From SZAS-79 sp038329645 (GTDB lineage: Bacteria > Pseudomonadota > Gammaproteobacteria > Burkholderiales > SG8-39), in assembly GCA_038329645.1 (NCBI GenBank), contig JBBQNG010000131.1, forward strand, positions 1-11,992: a stretch of DNA of 11,992 nucleotides. Reading direction: 5' to 3'. The notes under the pieces were generated by a model that worked only from the letters and a program-made list of their open reading frames with translations, was not told the origin of the DNA and searched no databases. Of the stretch, positions 1 through 7,202 are shown one piece after another; position 1 is the first letter of the stretch; every line of letters starts with the position of its first letter. A program made the position numbers and the translations under genes.

Positions 1-263
1 CATCCCCGCAGCTTCCACGCTGACACGGCAGGCGCCGTAGTTCACATCCATTCGATTCGCCTCGCCGGACGGCAAGGCTCAGACAACCACCGCGAAGCGG
101 TTTAGTTCAACTTGTAGTAGTTGACATTTTTAGTTGACAAATTTAGTTGACAGTTCGTCGGTGTCAACCAATTCGGGGCGTGCTTTTTTGTTCATTGTCG
201 TCATCCGTCCGCACTTTCAATACGTTAAGCCTGCTTGTCGGAAACCACAATACCTCCACGAGC
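1..263. other. Intergenic leader of intI, presumed attI/cassette side
   Basis: I see no convincing protein-coding gene here. Integron platforms usually carry attI and the cassettes upstream of intI, so this is the side where a cassette array would join. Base composition changes from GC-rich (1-100) to AT-rich (101-150), which then holds repeated TAGTTGACA units. A small hairpin ACCGC-GAA-GCGGT lies at 89-101. GTTCAAC at 105-111 reads GTTGAAC on the minus strand, which fits the integron core consensus GTTRRRY. No complete attC pair was recognised, so cassettes, if any, lie beyond the left edge. Confidence 0.5.
118..168. repeat. Three 13-bp-period TAGTTGACA units plus inverted copy
   Basis: TAGTTGACA occurs at 118-126, 131-139 and 144-152, exactly 13 bp apart with AT-rich spacers. 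An inverted TGTCAAC at 162-168 pairs with GTTGACA at 146-152, making a 7-bp inverted repeat with a 9-bp gap. Each unit contains the sigma70 -35 consensus TTGACA, but no good -10 box lies at the right distance. The position just before intI suggests integrase-binding sites of an attI site or a regulator-binding array. The repeats are read directly; their function is inferred. Confidence 0.6.
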
Positions 264-1310
<1,047 letters not shown>

Positions 1311-1317
1311 GCGGAAG

Positions 1318-1394
1318 GGAATGTACCGGTACCGGCACAAAAAACAGGTAGGATTGGCTCCAGAAGCCAATCTACAAAACAAAAGTTCATGATT
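1318..1394. repeat. Dispersed hairpin repeat, copy A
   Basis: About 77 bp between the convergent ends of intI and the GFA gene. Blocks in order on the plus strand: ATGTACCGGTA, an A6 run, the hairpin, then AAAACaAAAGT and TGATT. A diverged copy with the same blocks in the same order and orientation lies at 11048-11124. Both copies sit just after the stop codon of a minus-strand gene. I do not recognise the family. It lacks the paired RYYYAAC/GTTRRRY core sites expected of an attC. Confidence 0.6.
1339..1375 (-). terminator. Possible intrinsic terminator of the GFA gene
   Basis: A perfect 8-bp stem (GATTGGCT at 1352-1359 with AGCCAATC at 1365-1372) closes a 5-nt loop. On the minus strand the stem can extend by three pairs across a bulged C, and a T6 run (1344-1339) follows a few bases later. 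That arrangement suits termination of the leftward GFA gene. Read rightwards from intI there is no T run after the stem, so it is a weaker candidate for intI. Confidence 0.45.
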
Positions 1395-1409
1395 ATGGCG
1401 CGTAACCGC

Positions 1410-1757
1410 CTACAGCGCCCGCCCGTCGAACTCCTTCACCGGCACTGACTTGAGGTCGAAATCCTCCAGGCAGCGCAGGTTGACGGCGGCCATGAGGTCG
1501 CCCTTCGGCGTCGCGGCTTCGGCATAGGGGTGGATGCCGCAGACGGCGCAGAACCGGTGCTGGATCTTGTGCTTGTTGAAAAGATAGGTGCTGGCGTCCT
1601 TCTCCGGGGTCCGCAGCCTTAAGGCGGTCCGGGGCACGAACCACAGGAGCGACCCTTTGCGCGAGCAGATGGAGCAGTTGCAGGCGAGCGCTTCCTTGAT
1701 CTCGCCCTCGACGTCGAAAGCCACCTTGCCGCAGTGGCAGCTGCCCTTGTAGTTCAT
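1410..1757 (-). CDS. GFA/CENP-V-family zinc protein
   Basis: Small protein (115 residues) of the GFA (glutathione-dependent formaldehyde-activating)/CENP-V fold, in which cysteines bind zinc. The signature is clear: SCHCGK at 6-11, CNCSIC at 26-31 and CAVCGIHP at 70-77, giving the expected zinc-binding cysteines (C7, C9, C26, C28, C31, C70, C73). Most bacterial members have no proven reaction, and the formaldehyde-glutathione activity shown for a few should not be assumed. The start ATG at 1757 is supported by AGGAAG five bases upstream. The gene is divergent from the molybdenum-subunit operon, sharing a 136-bp gap, and convergent with intI. Length is normal for the family. GFA proteins do occur in integron cassettes, but no attC core sites flank this gene, so cassette origin is not supported. 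Confidence 0.88.
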   Translation of the reverse strand: MNYKGSCHCGKVAFDVEGEIKEALACNCSICSRKGSLLWFVPRTALRLRTPEKDASTYLFNKHKIQHRFCAVCGIHPYAEAATPKGDLMAAVNLRCLEDFDLKSVPVKEFDGRAL

Positions 1758-1893
1758 CGGTGCTTCCTTTCTTGACTGGATCGAGTACCGGAGAGTGCCT
1801 GAAAGCCATTCGCGATTGCAAACCAGTTTCCTCAGGGGCCGTCCCGGTCTGGTAGGGTTGGATCATGGACAACTCACCTGGCCCGGAGGCCGT
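1758..1893. promoter_or_regulatory. Divergent promoter region, GFA gene / catabolic operon
   Basis: This 136-bp gap must hold the leftward GFA promoter and probably the rightward promoter of the six-gene operon. TTGACT at 1772-1777 resembles a -35 box, but no good -10 follows at 16-18 bp. I found no clear operator palindrome. AGGG (1854-1857) and GGAGG (1885-1889) are ribosome-binding-site candidates. Confidence 0.35.
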
Positions 1894-1906
1894 TTGGCTT
1901 TCGTAG
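1865..1906 (+). other. 13-codon reading frame overlapping the molybdenum-subunit start
   Basis: ATG at 1865 opens a frame reading MDNSPGPEAVWLS and closes with TAG at 1904-1906. It has a well-spaced AGGG seven bases upstream, better placed than the site before TTG 1894. Two readings are possible. It may be a short leader peptide whose translation is coupled to the overlapping TTG start. Or it may be the true N-terminus, broken by one missing base: one extra T in GTTTGG at 1892-1897 would give MDNSPGPEAVLAFVGKS in the downstream frame. Confidence 0.35.
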
Positions 1907-4260
1907 GCAAATCGATCCTGCGCCGCGAAGACGCGCGGCTCCTCATGGGCCGCGGCCAGTACATCGCGGACCTCGAGCTGCCCGGTATGCTGCACGCGGT
2001 GTTCGTGCGCAGCCAGGTGGCTCACGCGAGGATCAAGAGTGTGGATACGGCCGCGGCGGCCAAGGCGCCGGGCGTGGTGATGGTGATGTCCGGCGTGGAG
2101 CTCGAGAAGATCCTGCCGCCGGTGCGCGACAACCAGATGCCGCTGCCGGCCAAGTGGAAGGCGGCGATCCCGCACCGCATCCTCAACCCGCGCCAGCCGA
2201 TGCTGTGCACGGACAAGGTGCGCCACGTGGGCGAGGCGGTGGCGGTGGTGATCGCGGAGACCCGGGTACAAGCTGAAGACGCGGCCGAACTGGTCGACGT
2301 CGATTACGACATGTTGCCGGCGGTTGTGGACCCGTACAAGGCGCTGGAGGCGGGTACGGAGCTCGTCCACGAGCGCCTGAAGACGAACGAGATCGGCTGG
2401 TTCCACGTGACCAAGGGCGACGCGGACGCCGCTATCGCCACCGCACCGCGCAAGCTTCGCCGGCGCTTTTCGCATCACCGCTATGCCGCGATGCCGATGG
2501 AGTGCCGCGGGGTGGCGGCCTCCTGGGACGAGCGAGTCGACTCGTACACGATCTGGGCCTCGACGCAGGTGGTGCACTGGGTGCAGCGCGAGATCGCGTC
2601 CACGCTCGAGGTGCCCGAGGCGCGCGTCCGCGTGATCGCGCCGGACGTGGGCGGCGGATTCGGCGTGAAGGGGCACGTGTATCCCGAGGACATGCTGATG
2701 CCGTTCCTCGCCAGGCTGCTGCGCCGGCCGGTGAAGTGGGTCGAGACGCGCGGCGAGCACATGCTCTGCTCGTGCCATTCGCGCGACCAGCACCACGACG
2801 CGGAGATAGCGTTCGACGACCAGGGCCGCATCCTCGCCTTGAAGGACAGTTTCGTGGTCGACTGTGGCGCGTGGAATCCGCTCGGCGTGGCGGTGGTCTA
2901 CAACACGGCCGCGCACCTGGCCGGCCCGTACCGGATTGCCAACTTCTCGGTCGAGGCGCGCGTCGCCGCGACGAACAAGGTGCCCAACGCTCCCTATCGG
3001 GGTGCGGGGCGGCCCGAAGCGGTGCAGGTGATGGAACGCCTGATGGACCTCGTCGCGCGCGATCTCGGCATCGAGCCGGCGGAGGTGCGCCGGCGCAACA
3101 TGATCACGGGTGCGGAGATGCCGTACGCCGTAGGCATCCCGTACCGCGACGGCGAGCCCATCGTCTACGACAGCGGCGACTATCCCAGGGCTCTTTCTCA
3201 GGCGCTCGAGGCGCTGGGCGGCGTCGAGGCGTTCCGCAAGCGGCAGATGGATGCGCGCGCAAAAGGCAGATTCCTCGGCCTGGGCCTGGGCTGCTACACC
3301 GAAGGCACGGGCGTCGGCTCGTTCGAAGGGGCGACGGTGCGCATCGACCCGACCGGCCGCGTCTACGTGTCCTCCGGCGCGTGCCCGCACGGGCAGGGCA
3401 TGGAAACGGTGTTCTCGCAGGTCGCCGCAGACGCGTGGGGCGTGCAGCCGGAGAACGTGATCGTCTCCTTCGGCGACACGGCCGCGATCCCGATGGGGTT
3501 CGGCACGATCGCCAGCCGCACCACGGTCACCGTCTCGGCCGCGATCCACCACGCCAGCAAGAAGCTGCGCGAAAAGATGTTCGCCATCGCCGGCCACAAG
3601 CTTGAATGCGCCACAGCCGACCTCGAGCTGAGGAACGGCAAGGTAGGGGTCGCGGGGGTGCCCGGCGCGGAGATGAGCTTTGCCGAGATCGCCCATGCCG
3701 CGCGCCCCGGCTGGGACAACGGTCGCCCTGCGGGCGTGGACGCGGGCCTGCAGGAAACCTTCTACTTCGAGCCGCCCACCGTGACCTGGGCCTACGCGGC
3801 GCACGCAGCCATCGTCGAGGTCGATCCCGAGACCGGGCGGCTTGCCGTCGAGCGCTATGTCGTCTCGCACGACTGCGGCGTGCTGGTGAACCCGATGCTG
3901 GCCGAGGCGCAGATCGTCGGCGGGGTGGTGCAGGGCCTGGGCGGCGCCACCTTTGAGGAAATTGCATACGATGCCGAAGGCCAGCTCCTTTCCGGTACAT
4001 TCATGGACTACATGATGCCCATCGCCTCCGACGTGCCGCCGATCGTGCTTGTCCACCAGGAGATCGCCTCGCCGCTCAACCCGCTCGGGGTCAAGGGGCT
4101 GGGGGAGGGCGGCGCAATCTCGCCGCCGGTGGTGCTCGCCAACGCCGTGTGCGATGCGCTCATCCACCTGGGCATCGAGATCAACCGCACGCCGGTCAGG
4201 CCGGAGGCGCTGTTGTGGGAAATCCAGTCGAAAACGCAAACCCAAAAGGGGGAGTCATGA
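1894..4260 (+). CDS. Molybdopterin-binding xanthine dehydrogenase-family large subunit
   Basis: Molybdenum-cofactor catalytic subunit of the xanthine dehydrogenase/CO dehydrogenase superfamily, which hydroxylates aldehydes or N-heterocycles using water. From TTG 1894 it has 788 residues, normal for a CoxL-like subunit. Residues 4-25 (VGKSILRREDARLLMGRGQY) are the standard opening. GGGFG (253-257) is the cofactor-binding loop, and E738 in GLGEGG (736-740) is the expected catalytic glutamate. The active-site loop reads PYRGAGR (367-373), not the AYRCSFR of true form I CO dehydrogenase, so CO oxidation is unlikely. The start is uncertain: TTG 1894 follows GGAGG by four bases, while GTG 1795 and TTG 1858 in the same frame would add residues that do not resemble the family. 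The stop overlaps the dctP start as ATGA, so the genes are probably co-transcribed. The partner 2Fe-2S and FAD subunits are not in this window. The substrate is unknown. Confidence 0.9.
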   Translation: MAFVGKSILRREDARLLMGRGQYIADLELPGMLHAVFVRSQVAHARIKSVDTAAAAKAPGVVMVMSGVELEKILPPVRDNQMPLPAKWKAAIPHRILNPRQPMLCTDKVRHVGEAVAVVIAETRVQAEDAAELVDVDYDMLPAVVDPYKALEAGTELVHERLKTNEIGWFHVTKGDADAAIATAPRKLRRRFSHHRYAAMPMECRGVAASWDERVDSYTIWASTQVVHWVQREIASTLEVPEARVRVIAPDVGGGFGVKGHVYPEDMLMPFLARLLRRPVKWVETRGEHMLCSCHSRDQHHDAEIAFDDQGRILALKDSFVVDCGAWNPLGVAVVYNTAAHLAGPYRIANFSVEARVAATNKVPNAPYRGAGRPEAVQVMERLMDLVARDLGIEPAEVRRRNMITGAEMPYAVGIPYRDGEPIVYDSGDYPRALSQALEALGGVEAFRKRQMDARAKGRFLGLGLGCYTEGTGVGSFEGATVRIDPTGRVYVSSGACPHGQGMETVFSQVAADAWGVQPENVIVSFGDTAAIPMGFGTIASRTTVTVSAAIHHASKKLREKMFAIAGHKLECATADLELRNGKVGVAGVPGAEMSFAEIAHAARPGWDNGRPAGVDAGLQETFYFEPPTVTWAYAAHAAIVEVDPETGRLAVERYVVSHDCGVLVNPMLAEAQIVGGVVQGLGGATFEEIAYDAEGQLLSGTFMDYMMPIASDVPPIVLVHQEIASPLNPLGVKGLGEGGAISPPVVLANAVCDALIHLGIEINRTPVRPEALLWEIQSKTQTQKGES

Positions 4261-5333
4261 AGGCAAGCAATCGATTCGCAGCAACGGTCCTGGCCTCGCT
4301 GTTTTCCGTTTTATCCTTCACCGCCCAGGCGCAGCCCAAGCCCGCGGCGCCGACCACGCTGTCGTTCAACTGGGAAGGCGCCTACGGGCGCCAGAACATC
4401 CTGGTCTTCCCGTTCCGGCCAGGTGGGCGCTTCGAGCAGCTCGTGACGCAATACACCAACGGCACGGTCAAGCTCGACAACAAGGAAAAGCTCTTCAGCA
4501 TCATGGATTCGGCCTTCGCCGTGGGTGACGGGCGCGTGCTGATGGGCACCCAGTCGATCGCCGCGGCTTCGGGCACCTACCCCTTGCTCGACTTCGGCGG
4601 GATTCCGGGCTTCTTTTCGGAGCTGCCCAACGGCGCGACGGAGTACGCCGAAGCGCTCCTCGACCCGAAGATGATGGCGGCGCTGGAGGCGGCGACCCGG
4701 CCGGCCGGCTTCAAGGTGCTCGGCTCGGCGATCTCGATGGCCAACAATGCGCTGTGGGGCAGCAAGCCGATCAAGACGCTCGCGGACTTCAAGGGCGTCA
4801 AGATGCGCGCCTCGGGCCGCACGCAGACTTCAGCCCTTCGCACGCTGGGCGGCAGCCCGCTCACGCTGTCAGTGGCGGAGATCGAGGAAGCGCTCAGCCG
4901 CGGCACCGTGGATGCGATCACCACCAGCAAGAGCTTCGGCGCCGAGCGCGGCCTGACCCAGCTCGCCAAGTTCGTGTCGATCTGGCCGATCACGCCGATC
5001 TTCCCGCAGTACATCCTCGTCAACGTCAAGGCCTGGGACAAGCTGGACCAGCGCCAGAAAGACGGCCTCTTGCGCGCCTCGGCCCAGCTCACCACCGAGA
5101 TGGCCACGGCGCTCGAGCAGATGAACTACACCTACGACCTGTGGATCAAGTCCACCAAGACCGAGATGGTCATCCCCGAGGAGGCCGAAGTGCGCAAGGC
5201 CATGGGCATGATGCAGCCAGTAGTGAAGGAGTGGCTGGATACCGCCGGCCCGCACGGCAAGGACGTGCTGCGCATCGCCGCGGCCCATGCCAAGGGCCCG
5301 ACGGCGGGCATGGTGCGGGACATGGCGAAGTAA
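4257..5333 (+). CDS. dctP: TRAP transporter substrate-binding protein (DctP family)
   Basis: Periplasmic receptor that hands a carboxylate-type ligand to the DctQM membrane complex. The protein has 358 residues. Residues 1-26 form a signal peptide with a hydrophobic core (ATVLASLFSVLSF) and a likely cleavage site after AQA. FKGVKMRASGR (about 178-188) contains the arginine R184 at the place where DctP proteins usually bind the ligand carboxylate. LSVAEIEEALSRGTVDAI matches the conserved helix following it. The start ATG 4257 overlaps the upstream stop and follows the purine run GGGGGAG. A 12-bp perfect palindrome sits just after the stop. The ligand cannot be read from sequence; the neighbouring hydroxylase and amidohydrolase suggest it is a catabolic substrate. 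Confidence 0.92.
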   Translation: MKASNRFAATVLASLFSVLSFTAQAQPKPAAPTTLSFNWEGAYGRQNILVFPFRPGGRFEQLVTQYTNGTVKLDNKEKLFSIMDSAFAVGDGRVLMGTQSIAAASGTYPLLDFGGIPGFFSELPNGATEYAEALLDPKMMAALEAATRPAGFKVLGSAISMANNALWGSKPIKTLADFKGVKMRASGRTQTSALRTLGGSPLTLSVAEIEEALSRGTVDAITTSKSFGAERGLTQLAKFVSIWPITPIFPQYILVNVKAWDKLDQRQKDGLLRASAQLTTEMATALEQMNYTYDLWIKSTKTEMVIPEEAEVRKAMGMMQPVVKEWLDTAGPHGKDVLRIAAAHAKGPTAGMVRDMAK

Positions 5334-5337
5334 CGCG

Positions 5338-5349
5338 CCCGGGCCCGGG
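5338..5349. repeat. GC palindrome between dctP and dctQ
   Basis: CCCGGGCCCGGG is a perfect 12-bp palindrome in the 22-bp gap after dctP, running into the GGGGGA that should be the ribosome binding site of dctQ. As RNA it could form a small hairpin that slows dctQ initiation or protects the dctP message, consistent with receptors being needed in excess over permease. The palindrome is observed; the role is inferred, and it could be chance in GC-rich DNA. Confidence 0.4.
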
Positions 5350-5355
5350 GGAAAG

Positions 5356-5880
5356 ATGGGCGGCGCAATCCGGTTCGTCGAGCGGGTCTCCTATGGGACG
5401 GGGTATGCGGCGGCGCTCGTGCTGCTCGCCATCGTCGTGCTGACGATGGCCGAGGTGATTTCGCGCTACGTCCTGCAGAACCCGCTGATCCTGTCCGACG
5501 AGCTGGGCGGCTATGCGATGGTCGCGGTCTCTTTCCTGGGTCTTGCGTACTGCGCCCGGGAGAAAGGCCACATCCGCATCACCTTCATCGTCGAGCGGAT
5601 TGACCCACGGGCCGCGGGCTGGATCCGGGTGGCGTCGCTTGCGCTGGGCGTGGCGATGATTGGCGTGGCCGCCTGGTTCAGCTGGAAGTTCCTCGGCGAT
5701 TCGTTCACGCGCAACATGCGCTCGAACTCGATGCTCATGACGCCGCTCAAGTGGCCGCAAATGGCGCTGCCCATCGGGTTTACGCTGTTCGCGCTTGTGC
5801 TTGCGGGGCAACTCGCCAAGGCCATCAGGGACCTGTGCGCGGGCCGGCCGGCGGACCAGTTCAGCGCAGAGGAATTCTGA
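5356..5880 (+). CDS. dctQ: TRAP transporter small permease (DctQ family)
   Basis: Small membrane subunit of the TRAP transporter. At 174 residues it is of normal length. Four hydrophobic segments are visible at roughly 16-36 (YAAALVLLAIVVLTMAEVI), 48-64 (GGYAMVAVSFLGLAYCA), 90-112 (IRVASLALGVAMIGVAAWF) and 136-155 (MALPIGFTLFALVLAGQLA). EVISRYVLQNPL after the first segment is typical of the family. ATG 5356 is preceded by GGGGGAAAG. The frame is open further upstream, but that part overlaps dctP and is not family-like. The dctM start follows the stop with one base between, implying translational coupling. Confidence 0.9.
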   Translation: MGGAIRFVERVSYGTGYAAALVLLAIVVLTMAEVISRYVLQNPLILSDELGGYAMVAVSFLGLAYCAREKGHIRITFIVERIDPRAAGWIRVASLALGVAMIGVAAWFSWKFLGDSFTRNMRSNSMLMTPLKWPQMALPIGFTLFALVLAGQLAKAIRDLCAGRPADQFSAEEF

Positions 5881-5881
5881 C

Positions 5882-7192
5882 ATGGCTGCGCTCGGGATGA
5901 GCCCGGAACTCATGAGTGCGCTGCTCATGGGCGGGCTGCTCCTGTTGCTCGCCCTGGGCGTCGAGATCGGCGTGGCCATGGCTGTGGCGGCTTCGCTCGG
6001 CCTGGTGTTCGCCGTCGACAAGCCGCTGGTCCAGATGGCGTGGACCGCGTGGGAGTCGCTCAACTCGTTCACGCTGCTGGCGATGCCCCTATTCATCTTC
6101 ATGGGCGCGGTGTTCTCGGGCAGCGGGGCGGTGGGCCTCTTGTTCCGCGCGCTCGAGAAGTGGCTCGGCTGGCTGCCCGGGGGCCTTGCATCGGTCGTGA
6201 TCGCGGCCAACGGCGTGTTCGGCGCCATCTCCGGGTCAAGCGTGGCCGCGGCGGCCACCTTCAGCATGATCGCCTTCCCGGAGATGGAAAAGCGCGGCTA
6301 CGACCCCAAGCTGTCGATCGGCGCGATCGCGGTCGGCGGCACCCTCAGCGTGCTGGTGCCGCCGAGCCTGATCCTCATCGTCTACGGCTCCTGGGAGAAC
6401 GTGTCCGTCGCGCGCCTCTTTGCCGCGGCAATCATCCCGGGCGTGGTCCTCATGCTGCTGCTCATGCTTTCGGTCGTCGTCATGGTGAAGCTGAAGCCAG
6501 AGCTTGCGCCCAGGTCGGCGCCCTCCACCTGGGCCGAGCGCATCGGCGCGATCAAGGACATGCTGCCGTGGCTGGCGGTGATCCTCCTGGTGATGGGGTC
6601 GATCTTCGGCGGCCTCATGACGCCGACCGAAGCTTCAGCGCTCGGCGCGATCCTGTCGCTCGGCATAGCGTGGTATTACGGCACGCTCAGCTACGCGATG
6701 GTCCGCGATGCGCTGCTCTCGGCGGTGAAGGTCACGGCCATGATCGCGTTCATCATCTTCGCCGCGCGCCTGCTGTCCTTTGTCCTGCAGGACCTGGGCG
6801 CTACCTCCAAGGTCTCGAGTGCCGTGCTGCAGATGGACCTGGGCAGGTACGGCACCATGCTCGCGATCGTGGTCCTGTACCTCATCCTCGGGATGTTCTT
6901 TGACTCGATGGCGATGATGCTGCTGACGCTGTCGTTCGTCATGCCGGTGATCGTCAAGCTGGGCTACGACCCGATCTGGTGGGGCGTGACCTTCGTGCTG
7001 CTGGCCGAAATAGGGCTGGTTACGCCGCCATTCGGGCTGAACCTCTTCACCATCCACGGGGTCCTACCCAAGTTCTCCGTGATGTACATCGCGCGCTCTT
7101 CGCTGCCTTTCCTGGCGGTGATGATCCTCATGGTCTGGATCCTGATCTTCTTCCCGGATCTCGCCATGTGGCTGCCGCGCAAACTCTATTAG
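5882..7192 (+). CDS. dctM: TRAP transporter large permease (DctM family)
   Basis: Large membrane subunit that moves substrate, driven by a sodium or proton gradient. The protein has 436 residues, the usual length, and many hydrophobic segments spread along it. Conserved DctM features are visible: LLAMPLFIFMGAVFSGSG near 65, the NGVFGAISGSSVAAAATFS motif near 110, GGTLSVLVPPSLILIVYG near 150, and GLVTPPFGLNLF near 380. ATG 5882 lies one base after the dctQ stop. Its spacing to the amidohydrolase gene (10 bp) and an AGGGGAA in that gap point to one transcript. Intact, with no frameshift. Confidence 0.94.
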   Translation: MAALGMSPELMSALLMGGLLLLLALGVEIGVAMAVAASLGLVFAVDKPLVQMAWTAWESLNSFTLLAMPLFIFMGAVFSGSGAVGLLFRALEKWLGWLPGGLASVVIAANGVFGAISGSSVAAAATFSMIAFPEMEKRGYDPKLSIGAIAVGGTLSVLVPPSLILIVYGSWENVSVARLFAAAIIPGVVLMLLLMLSVVVMVKLKPELAPRSAPSTWAERIGAIKDMLPWLAVILLVMGSIFGGLMTPTEASALGAILSLGIAWYYGTLSYAMVRDALLSAVKVTAMIAFIIFAARLLSFVLQDLGATSKVSSAVLQMDLGRYGTMLAIVVLYLILGMFFDSMAMMLLTLSFVMPVIVKLGYDPIWWGVTFVLLAEIGLVTPPFGLNLFTIHGVLPKFSVMYIARSSLPFLAVMILMVWILIFFPDLAMWLPRKLY

Positions 7193-7202
7193 GGGAACGA
7201 CG

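Noticed and set aside
118..152. Plasmid replication origin based on iteron-like repeats
   Set aside because: There is no replication initiator gene and the surroundings are chromosomal in character. The adjacent intI gives a better explanation.
146..168. LexA box controlling intI
   Set aside because: The inverted repeat GTTGACA-n9-TGTCAAC does not match the CTGT-n8-ACAG layout of proteobacterial LexA sites.
1318..1412. attC site between intI and the GFA gene, making GFA a cassette
   Set aside because: The hairpin is suggestive, but no RYYYAAC/GTTRRRY core pair was found, and the gene lies on the 3' side of intI rather than the usual attI side.
1393..4245. Open frame of about 950 codons on the minus strand opposite the molybdenum subunit
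   Set aside because: Its translation is rich in R, H, A and D with no recognisable domain. It is a GC-bias shadow of the real plus-strand gene, and it also runs through the GFA gene in another frame.
1894..4260. True aerobic CO dehydrogenase large subunit
   Set aside because: The active-site loop is PYRGAGR, not AYRCSFR, and CoxS and CoxM are missing.
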